Below are positions 50,983-60,742 of a DNA stretch of 64,000 bases, one piece after another. Each line of letters starts with the position of its first letter. Positions within the stretch are counted from its first letter, which is position 1. Below the pieces are notes generated by a model. It made no database searches. It was not told where the DNA came from and worked only from the letters and a program-made list of their open reading frames with translations. This stretch comes from Pirellula staleyi DSM 6068 (GTDB lineage: Bacteria; Planctomycetota; Planctomycetia; Pirellulales; Pirellulaceae): assembly GCA_945875845.1 (NCBI GenBank), contig CAMCMB010000018.1:25852-89851 (forward strand), read 5' to 3'. A program made the position numbers and the translations under genes.

Positions 50983-51762
50983 TTAGTTCTCTTGGCGTCG
51001 CGCTAGCTCGTCTCTCAGTTTAGCCGCAAGCTCGTATTGCTCTGTTTGTACCGCTTCTGCGAGTCGCTCTTGAAGTGTTGGACCAATGTACTCATCCTTC
51101 AGCGAGTCCCGCAACTTGATAAGTTGCAAGACCATTTCATCTTGATCGAACTCCTCTTCTGCCTCGTGCTCTTCGAAAACCGTTCGCATCATTTGCAACC
51201 CTTTGTTGATTTCCGAAACAGCCTCAGCGGCGTCCGAATCGTCGAGGGCTGCCAGTGCAGCCGCTTGTGTTCGGTGGAACAAAACAAAGGGTCGGTACTG
51301 TTCGTGGCTCATCGTCCACTCTTCTTCGGGCGAATGGTCTCTGCAAACGTCCATCAATGCAAGCGTATGATCGGCGTCCTCCACGGCTCGATGGTAATGT
51401 TGCAAACGAAGCCATGAAATACGGCGATGATAGAATTGGACGAATTCGCGATCGGCTTCGAAGCACTGTTCGTCGCTCATTATGAAATCTTCGTCTTGCT
51501 TTTCGATGTGCAACATACTGTCTAGAAAGGTCGCAAAACCGTCTGGTGTCAAGCCGTCTGGCCGTCCCTGGGTTTCCATCTGCAGAACGCCGAGGTCAAC
51601 CCTCATTTGGATGACATCTCGAGCGTCCTCCCCTTTTACCAATCGGACCGACAATGAATGTGGGTCAAACTCCCAGTCGTGCAAAATTCCGTCTAGGCCC
51701 TTATACGAACTCATTTCGACCTTTCTTAAATCTTTCTTGGACGGTTTAGGTCGGCGCGACAT
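50983..51762 (-). CDS. Conserved protein with C-terminal UVR (UvrB/UvrC) motif
   Basis: The 259-residue protein has a basic N-terminus and a helical body with HRRISWLRLQHYHRAVEDAD and TLALMDVCRDHSPEEEWTMS, which reads like a tetratricopeptide-like helical array but is not a clear family. The last 35 residues (LQERLAEAVQTEQYELAAKL onward) are a UVR motif, the helical hairpin through which UvrB and UvrC touch each other and which also occurs in proteins of unrelated function. Since no nuclease or helicase part is present, it is not UvrB or UvrC. A DNA-repair or stress-adaptor role is inferred only from that motif. The neighbouring genes do not help. Confidence 0.7.
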   Translation of the reverse strand: MSRRPKPSKKDLRKVEMSSYKGLDGILHDWEFDPHSLSVRLVKGEDARDVIQMRVDLGVLQMETQGRPDGLTPDGFATFLDSMLHIEKQDEDFIMSDEQCFEADREFVQFYHRRISWLRLQHYHRAVEDADHTLALMDVCRDHSPEEEWTMSHEQYRPFVLFHRTQAAALAALDDSDAAEAVSEINKGLQMMRTVFEEHEAEEEFDQDEMVLQLIKLRDSLKDEYIGPTLQERLAEAVQTEQYELAAKLRDELARRQEN

Positions 51763-52053
51763 CTGCAGGGCTCCCGTTTAGGTAAATTGGATCAGGACAC
51801 TCGAAGAGCCTCTTTGCTAAGTATAACACGGGTCGCAAACAAGCGTAGTCACTCCAATCTGGAGTTCCGGATTTACCGTCTAGAGGTTGTTCAAGTGTTC
51901 GCTTCGATCGGCCTAAAGGGTAGGGGGCGGAGGGAGAAAGCCGAAAAATGATTGGCACTTTTTTCTGAAAAAGGACACGAAGGGGAAAAGACTTCACTTC
52001 CCACAGAGAGCGGAAGCCTTTCGACACCCATTTTGGTGTACGATAGACATAGT

Positions 52054-52157
52054 CGACAAAAGTAGCAGGCACGCTCCGCCGTGCCGTTCGCAGTCAAGCT
52101 TTTGCAAGGATTCCAGGTGGACGGCACATGGAATGTGCCTACTACTTTGACTTTTGT
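52054..52157. repeat. Inverted repeat CGACAAAAGT...ACTTTTGTCG with TCC-loop core
   Basis: CGACAAAAGTAGCAGGCAC at 52054 and GTGCCTACTACTTTGACTTT (ending TTGTCG at 52157) are inverted arms around some 65 bases. In the left part sits the palindrome GGCACGCTCCGCCGTGCC (52068-52085). The remainder of 51763-52267 has no gene. Confidence 0.65.
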
Positions 52158-52267
52158 CGGCTGTGTCACGATACATTCCGAAGCCGCCGACAAGCTTGTT
52201 GGCGTTCTCCATTTGCATGTTGCGCCATTCAGTTAGCCACTTTCCATTTTGAAAGGCTTATCAATTG

Positions 52268-53011
52268 ATGTCCATCAGTCGCCGCAATTTCCATCAGCAA
52301 ACGCTCGGCTCGCTGCTGACCTGGTCGCTCCTCGATACTCTTTTTACGGGTGATGCGTTTGGTCAAGAGCTAAAGCCTGTTGCCGCCAAGTGGCTCAAAG
52401 AGCTAAACGAAATGAGTCTGGACCTGAAAAAAGAAAAACTAGGTCAACGCGATTGGCAAGAAAAAGTCGAACAACTATTTTCCATGGTTGATCTGCCCGA
52501 AATGCTCAAATTCATCGACTTGGAAAAACTTACGCGGAATGTGAAAGAGGTGGATCGAGGGGAAATCAGCCTGCGCGCGAATTTTCCGAAAGTGGAAGGC
52601 CTTCCAACCGAACTGGTTTTTGGCCATCAAGTCTTTGCGCTCGGCAAAGATCGATCGGTAGTACCGCACGGACACGACAACATGGCGACGGCCTTTTTGA
52701 TACTTCAGGGCGATCTCCATGGTCGGCACTACGATCGATTGGAAAACGAAAAGGAACACATGATTATCGCGCCAACGATCGATCGATCGTTTGGAGCGGG
52801 CGATTACTCCACGGTCACCGATATCAAAGACAATGTGCATTGGTTCAAGGCCAAAAACGACAAAGCGTATATCTTTAACATTCATGTGATGAGCGTAAAG
52901 CCAGGACGCACGGGCCGTGTCTATATCGACCCAAACGGGGAGAAAATTTCGAACGGGCGTATTCGCGCCAAAAAAATCGACCATGCACAAGCCAACAAAC
53001 TCTACGGCTAG
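52268..53011 (+). CDS. Exported cupin-like protein of unknown function
   Basis: The 247-residue protein starts SISRRNFHQQTLGSLLTWSL, a Tat-like leader with the double arginine. An opening helical section follows and then a single cupin fold: VVPHGHDNMATAFLILQGDL (about residues 132-151) shows the two metal-ligand histidines and the first cupin motif, HGRHYDRLENEK continues it, and DNVHWFKAKNDKAYIFNIHV holds the second motif with a histidine. Single-domain cupins range from dioxygenases to storage or sensor proteins; the reaction cannot be told. The start is the ATG at 52268, since a TTG one codon earlier has no advantage. It stands alone; a mini-palindrome follows its stop at 53019-53038. Confidence 0.7.
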   Translation: MSISRRNFHQQTLGSLLTWSLLDTLFTGDAFGQELKPVAAKWLKELNEMSLDLKKEKLGQRDWQEKVEQLFSMVDLPEMLKFIDLEKLTRNVKEVDRGEISLRANFPKVEGLPTELVFGHQVFALGKDRSVVPHGHDNMATAFLILQGDLHGRHYDRLENEKEHMIIAPTIDRSFGAGDYSTVTDIKDNVHWFKAKNDKAYIFNIHVMSVKPGRTGRVYIDPNGEKISNGRIRAKKIDHAQANKLYG

Positions 53012-53114
53012 AAAGTTGCACGACGCTCCGCCGTCGTGATTTCTACAACAAAACAACACGGCGATTCATCTGATACGTAAGGGCTTGTTGATTTCATGGT
53101 CACTCGAAGCGTGA

Positions 53115-53285
53115 GCGAAGATTGCAGTCGGCACCTCGCTTACTCGTCGGGTTACCATCGCGTGGCACGAGCGCGCTCGGTCGTGAATCCATGGGCGAGA
53201 CGCCCATGCCACTTTCGAATACCCCGTCGTACCGCCCTTACCCAATAACGACTTCTCTAAACCAACAGCCCGTTACGCTTCCAGT
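53115..53285. repeat. Family E composite repeat
   Basis: ACTCGTCGGGTTACCATCGC, TGGCACGAGCGCGCTCGG and GGGCGAGACGCCCATGCC match the E element, followed by TACCGCCCTTACCCAATAAC also seen after family D copies. The element here appears to be a recombinant between E and the flank of D. No gene in 53012-53310. Confidence 0.75.
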
Positions 53286-53310
53286 TGGAATCCTGCAATC
53301 TGCAACTCGC

Positions 53311-54534
53311 CTAATTCGCCGAACGCTGAGCTGCGATCATATTGATCAATCGCTGCGCACAATGCTGGCCAAATCGCAAATCATTGATCTCACAATCATG
53401 AATCTCTAGGTCGACTTTCGGATTTAGCGTATGAGCAATTGCATCGAAAAGAGCCGTGTCCGCTTGTGGGTCATGAAACGGGCCTCCAGGTGCGCTGATC
53501 ACACTGATGGCGCGTTTTGGTATTAGAACACAGCATGGGGCAGGATAGGAGTTAACGGCTTTGGCCAGTTTCTCGCCGAGCTGTTTGCATTCGCTAACGT
53601 TGGTCCTCATTAGCGTTACTTGCGGGTTATGAAAATAGAACCTACGGTCTTCGAAGCCAGCCGGAACCGTTGAGGGTTCGCCAAAGTTGACCATATCCAG
53701 GCAACCCGGAACGACGATCGCCGGGACTCGAGCACGCGCAGCGGCGTACAATCGATCGGGGCCAGCAGACAAAACACCACCCACCAGTTCGTCGGCTAAC
53801 TCCGTGGTTGTGATGTCCAGCACCCCCGCAACCATGCCGCTATCGATCAAGGCCTCCATGGTCTTGCCGCCTGTTCCGGTGGCTGCAAAAACAAGGACCT
53901 CATAGCCTGCAGCCTCCAAGATGGGCGTGGCGGAATTGACGCAGGCGGTGGTATTGCCAAACATGCTGACGACAATCACAGGTTTCCCATCCTCCGGCGG
54001 TAACTTGACCCGAACCATCCCAACGATCGCTCCAGCTGCTCGACTAAAGATTTTTTTCGAAATGCGATTGAGCCCCTGGATATCAACGATACTCGACATG
54101 ATGACGATATCACTCGTCCCGATGTAGTGAGCGATGTTGCCACTGGCCAGCGTGGAAACGATCATCTTAGGAAAGCCGATGGGCAAGCCTCGCATCGCGG
54201 CAGATGCGATGGCAGTCCCGCCTCCTCCGCCAAGCGAGATCACACCATCGATCTTGCCCTTTCTACGCAACTGCTCAAGAATGCATGGGGCTGCCTTCAC
54301 CATTGTTGCGACAGCTTGGCCGCGATCGCGTTGATCGAGGATCGGTTGCAAGTCGATGCCGGCTGATGCGGCGACCTCAAAGCGTGTTACATCGGGTGAG
54401 ATTTGAGGTTCGCTGCCGGTTCCAACGTCGATTATCAAAACCTGACAACCTGCCTCACGAATGCACGATGCAACAAAGGCGTGCTCGACCCCTTTTGTAT
54501 CCAGCGTTCCAAGTATGGCGATGGTGAGTGACAC
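53311..54534 (-). CDS. Tm-1-like ATP-binding protein (UPF0261)
   Basis: The 407-residue protein matches the UPF0261/Tm-1 N-terminal family end to end: TIAILGTLDTKGVEHAFVAS at the start, IDGVISLGGGGGTAIASAAM (about residues 95-114) as the likely nucleotide loop, and GIVGMVRVKL-type strands with VVSMFGNTTACVNSATPILE in the middle. In plants the same domain is the first half of Tm-1, which binds tobamovirus replication proteins; in bacteria its reaction is unknown, with ATP binding likely. Its usual partner, a TIM-barrel protein that forms the second half of Tm-1, is encoded 250 bases upstream on the same strand. Confidence 0.85.
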   Translation of the reverse strand: MSLTIAILGTLDTKGVEHAFVASCIREAGCQVLIIDVGTGSEPQISPDVTRFEVAASAGIDLQPILDQRDRGQAVATMVKAAPCILEQLRRKGKIDGVISLGGGGGTAIASAAMRGLPIGFPKMIVSTLASGNIAHYIGTSDIVIMSSIVDIQGLNRISKKIFSRAAGAIVGMVRVKLPPEDGKPVIVVSMFGNTTACVNSATPILEAAGYEVLVFAATGTGGKTMEALIDSGMVAGVLDITTTELADELVGGVLSAGPDRLYAAARARVPAIVVPGCLDMVNFGEPSTVPAGFEDRRFYFHNPQVTLMRTNVSECKQLGEKLAKAVNSYPAPCCVLIPKRAISVISAPGGPFHDPQADTALFDAIAHTLNPKVDLEIHDCEINDLRFGQHCAQRLINMIAAQRSAN

Positions 54535-54661
54535 GCAAATTTACCTAGTCTGCTTGAGGGCTTTTGATGGAATTGGCCGTGTCGCATTAGCGGCGGTTGA
54601 ATGACCAAAAACCGGGGCTAACGTGCAATGGCACTCACTTTCGGTTCGAACAATGGTTTTC

Positions 54662-54742
54662 GTAGCGGAGCGGCGCAAGCCGCCCGGTGAATTCCCTAGT
54701 GATTTGTGACTCCTCACCGGACAGCTTGCGCTGTTCCGCTAC
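54662..54742. repeat. Family B elements, arms outward
   Basis: GTAGCGGAGCGGCGCAAGCC...CGGTGA and TCACCGGACAGCTTGCGCTG..CCGCTAC are inverted half copies of family B with about 20 bases between. It lies between the two Tm-1-like genes. Confidence 0.8.
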
Positions 54743-54784
54743 AAAGTGAGTGCCATTTGGCTTACGCCCTTCGGATGATAGGAT

Positions 54785-55675
54785 CTACTGAAAACCCGCA
54801 CCGTCAACAACCCGCCTGCCGGGAAGGATCGACTTAAATTCGCGTGTCAGATTGAGCAGTGAACCTTCGAATGCCATTCGCTCAAGGCTCGAAGCACCCA
54901 CAAATCCGTGCGTACCGGCATGCTGATTCATGTACGCTGCGTCGCTAGGGGTAAGGATTGGGCCGCCGTGGGAGAGACAAATGGTATCCGACTTCACGGC
55001 CTTAGCCGCTTCCGAAATAGCGAGCACGCGCGCGGCTGCATCGTCCATGGAGACCGCAGCGCCCGTGACTCCGATCGAGCCACCGATGGTTGTCCCGACA
55101 TGCGCGATGACAACATCTGCTCCTGCTAATACCATCGCTTGCGCTTCCTCGGGTTTCGCCACGTAGACAACGCTGAACAAGTCCATTTGTCGAGCCAGAC
55201 CAACCATTTCCACTTCTTTATCGAAACTCATTCCAGTTTCTTCGAGGACCTGCCGGAATTGACCGTCAATGATGCAGTGTGTCGGAAAATTGTTGACACC
55301 CGAAAAGCCCATCTCTTTGACCTTGAGTAGCCAGTGCCACATACGTCGTCTTGGGTCGGTAGCATGCACACCGCATATCACGGGCACTTCGTCGACAACG
55401 GGCAGAACTTCGAACTCGCCAATCTCCATAGCTATCGCATTTGCGTCTCCATAAGCCATGAGTCCGGCGGTCGACCCGTGGCCCGCCATTCGATACCGGC
55501 CCGAGTTGTACACGATGATCAAATCGACTCCCCCTTTTTCTAGAAACTTGGCGCTGATTCCAGTCCCAGCACCAGCCGCAAGAATGCTCTCGCCACGTGC
55601 AAGCGTCGCTCTTAAACGCCCTATCACTTCATCGCGATGGTAGGGATTCCCTTTTCCTGTCCATGGGTTTGGCAT
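54785..55675 (-). CDS. Phosphoenolpyruvate hydrolase-like TIM-barrel protein (Tm-1 C-terminal homologue)
   Basis: The start is the ATG at 55675, with AGG upstream at good spacing; a longer frame reaches 55801 but lacks family sequence. The 296-residue protein reads GESILAAGAGTGISAKFLEK, LIIVYNSGRYRMAGHGSTAG, VPVICGVHATDPRRRMWHWL and ADVVIAHVGTTIGGSIGVTG, the conserved blocks of the family annotated as PEP hydrolase-like or TIM-barrel signal-transduction proteins. It corresponds to the C-terminal half of plant Tm-1 and follows a UPF0261 gene, so the pair is the split version of that fused protein. The enzymatic activity is not established. The frame is complete. Confidence 0.8.
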   Translation of the reverse strand: MPNPWTGKGNPYHRDEVIGRLRATLARGESILAAGAGTGISAKFLEKGGVDLIIVYNSGRYRMAGHGSTAGLMAYGDANAIAMEIGEFEVLPVVDEVPVICGVHATDPRRRMWHWLLKVKEMGFSGVNNFPTHCIIDGQFRQVLEETGMSFDKEVEMVGLARQMDLFSVVYVAKPEEAQAMVLAGADVVIAHVGTTIGGSIGVTGAAVSMDDAAARVLAISEAAKAVKSDTICLSHGGPILTPSDAAYMNQHAGTHGFVGASSLERMAFEGSLLNLTREFKSILPGRRVVDGAGFQ

Positions 55676-55809
55676 TCTGTCAACCTGCTTGAAGGAGCTT
55701 CGTACGTGTTCGATCGGTGAAGGCGGGCAAGGTATTCTAGATGATTTTCTTTTGCAAGTCGCCTGAGCAACCTTGCGCCCCTTGGAGGTGGCTCCAAACA
55801 AATCATTGA

Positions 55810-55940
55810 AAAACGGGAGGGCGAGGCCACCCCTCTAAACATCTTTCCCATGTCGAACCATCGGAAATCAATGGGAGGGCGAGGCTCCTGCCGAGCTTAC
55901 GACGCAATGGTTCGGCAGGAGCCTCACCCTCCCAAGCTTG
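55810..55940. repeat. Family A palindrome, third copy
   Basis: GGGAGGGCGAGGCTCCTGCC at 55873 and GGCAGGAGCCTCACCCTCCC ending at 55933 are inverted arms, with a degenerate left piece at 55815-55835. The rest of 55676-56106 shows no gene. TATACT at 56043 is a weak promoter candidate for the next gene. Confidence 0.8.
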
Positions 55941-56106
55941 CAAATCCTGAAAGAAAAGCGAGACGACCTCTCGTGCGAAAGCCAAAGTTCTCCCTTCAAT
56001 ACAACGACGTTTTGGCTTGTTCCTCTACATTGCTGCGAAACTTATACTAAACTAAGGAATATCCCGTCCCTTTTTCCCGCCATCATCCACCCACCTGGAA
56101 CACGAC

Positions 56107-59100
56107 ATGTTGACTCGCGTCACACTCGGTTCAATCCTTTTTTTGTTTTTGCTACAAGCTGTACGAGGCGAACCTACGATCACAACCGCCAGCCCATTGG
56201 CAGTTGAACCAGGGAAAACGACCCGTATCGTTCTTCAAGGCAAAGGCCTCCAAGTTCCGATGCGATTTTGGACAAACCGTCCGGCTCAGATCGACGTCGT
56301 ATCGGTTGAGCCTACTCAGGCAACGCTCGACGTAAAGCTTGAGCCTAACGCAGCCCTCGGCCCGCTAGGCCTTTGGATTGCAACTGCCGATGGCCCCTCG
56401 GAGGCTGTCACGCTGCTGGTCGACGATTTGCAGAGCGTACAGGACAATGGCGTTAATCATCAAAAGGAACAAGCTCAAGTGGTTCCCAAGTCATGTGGCA
56501 TTGACGGCACATGCGACGGCCCCCTCAGTGATTTCTACCGATTGCATGCCAACGCCAACGAGCAATTGAGTTTCGATGTGTTCGCGCAGCGACTGGGTTC
56601 AAAGACGGATGTCGTCGTTCGTCTGTACGATTCCTTGGGGAAGCAATTGATGTCTGCGGACGACGATTCCAATGGTCCAGACAATCGCTTTCGCTTTCGA
56701 TTCCCAACCGAAGGGGATTACTTGATCGAGATCTTTGACAACCGATTTGTTGCTGGAGGACGGTACCGAATGCGGATCGGCGAGTTCCCTATGATCAATG
56801 CAACCTTACCGTTGGCTGCTCAACTGGGGAGTCGTCAAACCGTTCGTTTTATCGGACCGGACAGCGAGATTCTCGCCGCACAAGATCTAGAAATCCCAAG
56901 TTCAGTCGACTCGGAATCGATCCCAATTTCCACCAAACTGCCCGCCGGGACATCCTCGAGTTGGTGCACGCTGCTTACCAGCAAATTCCCCCAATTTTCG
57001 GAACCCGATTCCATCCCTGAAACGCCGGTGAATTTGAATATCCCCGTAGGAATAAGCGGGCGATTGTTACGTGACAGCGAGCTCGATCAATACCTATTGA
57101 CGGGAGTGAAAGGCCAAGTGGTTCGCATTGATTCGCGAACGCGCAGCCTGCATTTGCCGACGATGCTTCAAATGCGTCTATTCAATTCTGCCAACGCGAA
57201 AGTGGCGGAAACAGCCGTCAATGACAATGATGAGTGGAGCTTCGACTACACGTTTCCAGAAGATGGAACCTACCGTTTGGAGGTCTCAGAACTGTTGCAT
57301 CGCGGGGGGGCCTCGTTCGGATACTACGTCGAAGTTGCGAGTCCTCCCAAGTTTGCTGTGGCGATCAAGCCTGATGCGAAAACCAAAGAACAGTTTGCGG
57401 TTGAGCAACAGTCCGGTGCATTCGCGATCGATTTTCAGATCCAGCGAGCGGGCTACGATGGCCCGATCGATATCGGATTTGTTGCTCCCATTCCGGGATT
57501 GAAATTGCTCAACCCTCGTATCGATGCAAAAGCAAAGGAAGGTACGATTTATGTGACTGCGGATGAGAATTGGCAGTCGGAATCGCTCACTGGTTTACGA
57601 TTCGCGGCAATCGCAAGCGACGCGCCCGATCTCAAAGTGGCTGTCAGTAGCCTAGCTTTGCATCGGATCAAAGCGCCCCATATTCCATTCCCGGCAAGCG
57701 GGATGAATGGCCTTGTCACCACTGCAGGTGTTCCCACATCGCCCCCCTTTTTCACGTTTGAAACCAGCGCAGCGCCCATCTTTGCTCGCCAACAAACCAG
57801 CCATACCGCAACCCTTTCGCTGAAACGTACCCAGGAGGCTTTTAAAGGGGCGGTCAGTGTACTCCCGTACAAGCAGCTACCGAGTTGGACTTCCGCCGCC
57901 AAGCCAGACAAAGACACCTATGCGATCACCTGGACTCGTTCATCCAATACAGACGAACCGCAACAACTTCCGCTCCTCGCGTTTGCAGAGTTGAATGGTC
58001 GCGGCCGGATGCATTCTCAGAATGTTTCTGTTTCGTGGATTGATCCTCTCCAAGTTTCCATCCAGCCAAACAGCCCTCTTGTTGTTGGCAGCAACCAGCA
58101 AGTTGAGGTTTCGTTCGCATGGGATGCTGCTGCGACTACGCAGCCACTGAAATTATCTTGGCTTAATTTGCCAGTTGGTATTGTTGGCCCACCGCTGGAG
58201 GTTGCTGCGGGAATTGCGGCTGCCAAATTGGAACTGCAGCTAACCCCGGAGTTTGTTGGATCGACGGTTGCCTTGCAGTTGCAGGCCACGAGTCAGTTCG
58301 CAGGTCAACCCTTCACCACGCAGAGTGAAATGGCGACATTCCAAGTCATTCCAGCACCAACAAAACTTGAGGTCTTTCCGTCCATCGTGGAATTGCGGGG
58401 TCCTAAGGATTTTCGCCATCTTGTCGTCACCGGTTTTGATGAACTTGGCTCACCGCGAGATTGGACGACAGACAGTCGAGCGGTCTCTTTGAATCCATCG
58501 ATTGCCAAGATCGAAAACAATCAAGTGGTCGCGGTCGGTAACGGCACGACGGAATTGAAGATCGAAATCGGCAAACTTACTAAAACGATACCTGTCACGG
58601 TAACCCAATTTGAAACCACACCACCCACCCAATTCGAGAATGAAGTGCTTGTTGCGCTTTCGAAGCAATCTTGTAACTCCGGTGCGTGCCATGGGTCACC
58701 AAGTGGCAAAGGAGGCTTTCGACTTTCGTTGCGAGCCTTTGATCAACAGCTGGATCAATTGACACTCAATCGCGAAGAGTCGGGGCGGCGTGTCAACGTA
58801 CTCGAGCCTGAGAAGAGTCTATTGCTGGAAAAGCCACTTATGAAAGTGGCTCATGGTGGTGGGATGCAACTTCACAAGTCCGATCCGGCATACGAGATCT
58901 TACGGACTTGGATTTCGGAAGGCGCAAAAGTCGATCCACCCAACACGGCAAGATGCGTAAGGCTTGAGTTGTATCCCAATGAGAAACGCGTCCTCAATCG
59001 AGCCGTTGCGCCGCGTCAACAGTTGGTTGCAATCGCGCATTTTTCGGATGGTTCCTCGCGTGATGTCACCAAGCTGGTCGCGTATGAAAGCTCCAATACA

Positions 59101-60720
59101 AGCGTGGCTTTGGTAAGCACGAGTGGCCTTGTGACTAGTCGCGGACGAGGAGAGGCTGCAATTCTTGCTCGTTTCCTGGAACACATTGAATCCGCACCGA
59201 TTATGTTCGTCGAAGACGTGCCTGGATTTGAGTGGCAAGCTCCGTCACCCAACAACTTCATCGACACGCTGGTCAATGCAAAGCTTCAGCAATTGCAATA
59301 CCTCCCTGCGGAAACCGCAGACGACTCGGCGTTTCTTCGTCGCGTTTACTTGGATGTACTTGGGTTGTTGCCTACCCCTGAGGAGACCCAAGCATTCTTG
59401 GCGTCCCCAAGTCCTGACAAACGCCAAGTGCTGATCGATAGCCTTCTCAACCGCCCAGAGCATTCGAAGTTTTGGGCGCTCAAGTGGGGTGACCTGTTGC
59501 GGTTGACGAGCAAAAATGTAGGTGATGAAGCGGTGTACAAGTATCACCGCTGGGTGGAGCAGGCCCTTCAAGAAAACATGCCCTACGACGAGTTTGCAAG
59601 GCTGTTGCTAACCGCGTCGGGCAGCACACTTAACAATCCACCTGCCAACTTTTATCGCACTGCCAACGACACCAACGATTGTGTCGAAACGATATCTCAG
59701 GTTTTCCTCGGCGCTCGTTTGCAATGCGCGAAGTGCCATAACCATCCTTTCGAACGATGGACTCAGGACAACTACTATGGACTAGGAGCGTTTTTCCAAC
59801 GCGTCCAACGTAAAAAATCACAGCGGCCTAACGAAATGTTCGTCTGGACAGCCAACACGGGTGAAGTGACGCAGCCCCGCACGGGCGAAGTCATGAAGCC
59901 TTGGTTGCCCAAAATTGGAAGCATCGAGCCAAAAGGGGACGACGATCGACGCCAAGTCTTTGCAGAATGGCTCACCAACCCTACAAACCCCTACTTTGCT
60001 CGCATCGAAGCCAATCGAATATGGAGCCAGCTTTTTTCGCGAGGAATCGTCGACCCCATCGATGACTTCCGCGATTCCAATCCGCCTGCCAATGGCCCCT
60101 TGCTCGATGCACTGGCCAAGGAGTTCGTTGACAGCAAGTTCGATCGCAAGCATCTGATTCGCGTCATACTCAACAGTCGTACCTACCAAGCTAGCTTCAA
60201 CACCAACAAGTTCAATGAGGACGATATCCGTTATTTTTCACATCAAGAACCGCGACTGCTTTCGGCAGAGCAACTCTTGGATGCTGTCAATCATACGACC
60301 GGAAATCAGCAGACGTTTGGTCCGCTGCCGCCAGGTACCAAAGCGACACAGTTACCTGCACCGGACCTTGTCAAAGTCGATTTCTTGAAGGTATTCGGGC
60401 AGCCAGAACGTTCCACTGTTTGTGCCTGTGAACGAGCAGATGATTCCAATTTGGCGATGGCAATCGAGCTCTTCAATGGACCGATGATCTACGATCGTCT
60501 GAGAGACCCCAACAATCGATTCCGACGTTCGCTGGCTGCCGGTAAGTCGATGGAGGATACCATTCGAGAACTTTATTTGGTAAGCCTATGTAGGCAGCCG
60601 ACCGAGGTTGAACTTGCAACATCCATGGAGCATGCCAACTCTCGCAATGATCCAGCCAATGCCCTTGAGGACATTTGTTGGGCGTTGATCAATACCGATG
60701 AGTTTCTTTTTCAGCACTAA
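56107..60720 (+). CDS. Giant exported DUF1549/DUF1553 protein with Ig-like and cytochrome-like parts
   Basis: This 1537-residue protein has a signal peptide (LGSILFLFLLQAVRGEP). Two pre-peptidase-like modules follow (about 135-230, LYDSLGKQLMSADDDS; and 310-420), then Ig-like stretches to about 850. A haem-type motif CNSGACHGSPSGKGGFRLSL lies near 860; here the two cysteines are four residues apart, not the usual two. DUF1549 follows (FIDTLVNAKLQQLQYLP, VYLDVLGLLPTPEETQAFLA) with a true CxxCH in CAKCHNHPFERW, and then DUF1553 (VFAEWLTNPTNPYFARIEAN onward). This class usually works with DUF1501 proteins; the nearest is at 2902-4290. The reaction is unknown; a periplasmic redox role is the common guess. 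The next gene begins 22 bases after its stop. Confidence 0.88.
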   Translation: MLTRVTLGSILFLFLLQAVRGEPTITTASPLAVEPGKTTRIVLQGKGLQVPMRFWTNRPAQIDVVSVEPTQATLDVKLEPNAALGPLGLWIATADGPSEAVTLLVDDLQSVQDNGVNHQKEQAQVVPKSCGIDGTCDGPLSDFYRLHANANEQLSFDVFAQRLGSKTDVVVRLYDSLGKQLMSADDDSNGPDNRFRFRFPTEGDYLIEIFDNRFVAGGRYRMRIGEFPMINATLPLAAQLGSRQTVRFIGPDSEILAAQDLEIPSSVDSESIPISTKLPAGTSSSWCTLLTSKFPQFSEPDSIPETPVNLNIPVGISGRLLRDSELDQYLLTGVKGQVVRIDSRTRSLHLPTMLQMRLFNSANAKVAETAVNDNDEWSFDYTFPEDGTYRLEVSELLHRGGASFGYYVEVASPPKFAVAIKPDAKTKEQFAVEQQSGAFAIDFQIQRAGYDGPIDIGFVAPIPGLKLLNPRIDAKAKEGTIYVTADENWQSESLTGLRFAAIASDAPDLKVAVSSLALHRIKAPHIPFPASGMNGLVTTAGVPTSPPFFTFETSAAPIFARQQTSHTATLSLKRTQEAFKGAVSVLPYKQLPSWTSAAKPDKDTYAITWTRSSNTDEPQQLPLLAFAELNGRGRMHSQNVSVSWIDPLQVSIQPNSPLVVGSNQQVEVSFAWDAAATTQPLKLSWLNLPVGIVGPPLEVAAGIAAAKLELQLTPEFVGSTVALQLQATSQFAGQPFTTQSEMATFQVIPAPTKLEVFPSIVELRGPKDFRHLVVTGFDELGSPRDWTTDSRAVSLNPSIAKIENNQVVAVGNGTTELKIEIGKLTKTIPVTVTQFETTPPTQFENEVLVALSKQSCNSGACHGSPSGKGGFRLSLRAFDQQLDQLTLNREESGRRVNVLEPEKSLLLEKPLMKVAHGGGMQLHKSDPAYEILRTWISEGAKVDPPNTARCVRLELYPNEKRVLNRAVAPRQQLVAIAHFSDGSSRDVTKLVAYESSNTSVALVSTSGLVTSRGRGEAAILARFLEHIESAPIMFVEDVPGFEWQAPSPNNFIDTLVNAKLQQLQYLPAETADDSAFLRRVYLDVLGLLPTPEETQAFLASPSPDKRQVLIDSLLNRPEHSKFWALKWGDLLRLTSKNVGDEAVYKYHRWVEQALQENMPYDEFARLLLTASGSTLNNPPANFYRTANDTNDCVETISQVFLGARLQCAKCHNHPFERWTQDNYYGLGAFFQRVQRKKSQRPNEMFVWTANTGEVTQPRTGEVMKPWLPKIGSIEPKGDDDRRQVFAEWLTNPTNPYFARIEANRIWSQLFSRGIVDPIDDFRDSNPPANGPLLDALAKEFVDSKFDRKHLIRVILNSRTYQASFNTNKFNEDDIRYFSHQEPRLLSAEQLLDAVNHTTGNQQTFGPLPPGTKATQLPAPDLVKVDFLKVFGQPERSTVCACERADDSNLAMAIELFNGPMIYDRLRDPNNRFRRSLAAGKSMEDTIRELYLVSLCRQPTEVELATSMEHANSRNDPANALEDICWALINTDEFLFQH

Positions 60721-60742
60721 ACAAAATCGTCCTAACGACATT

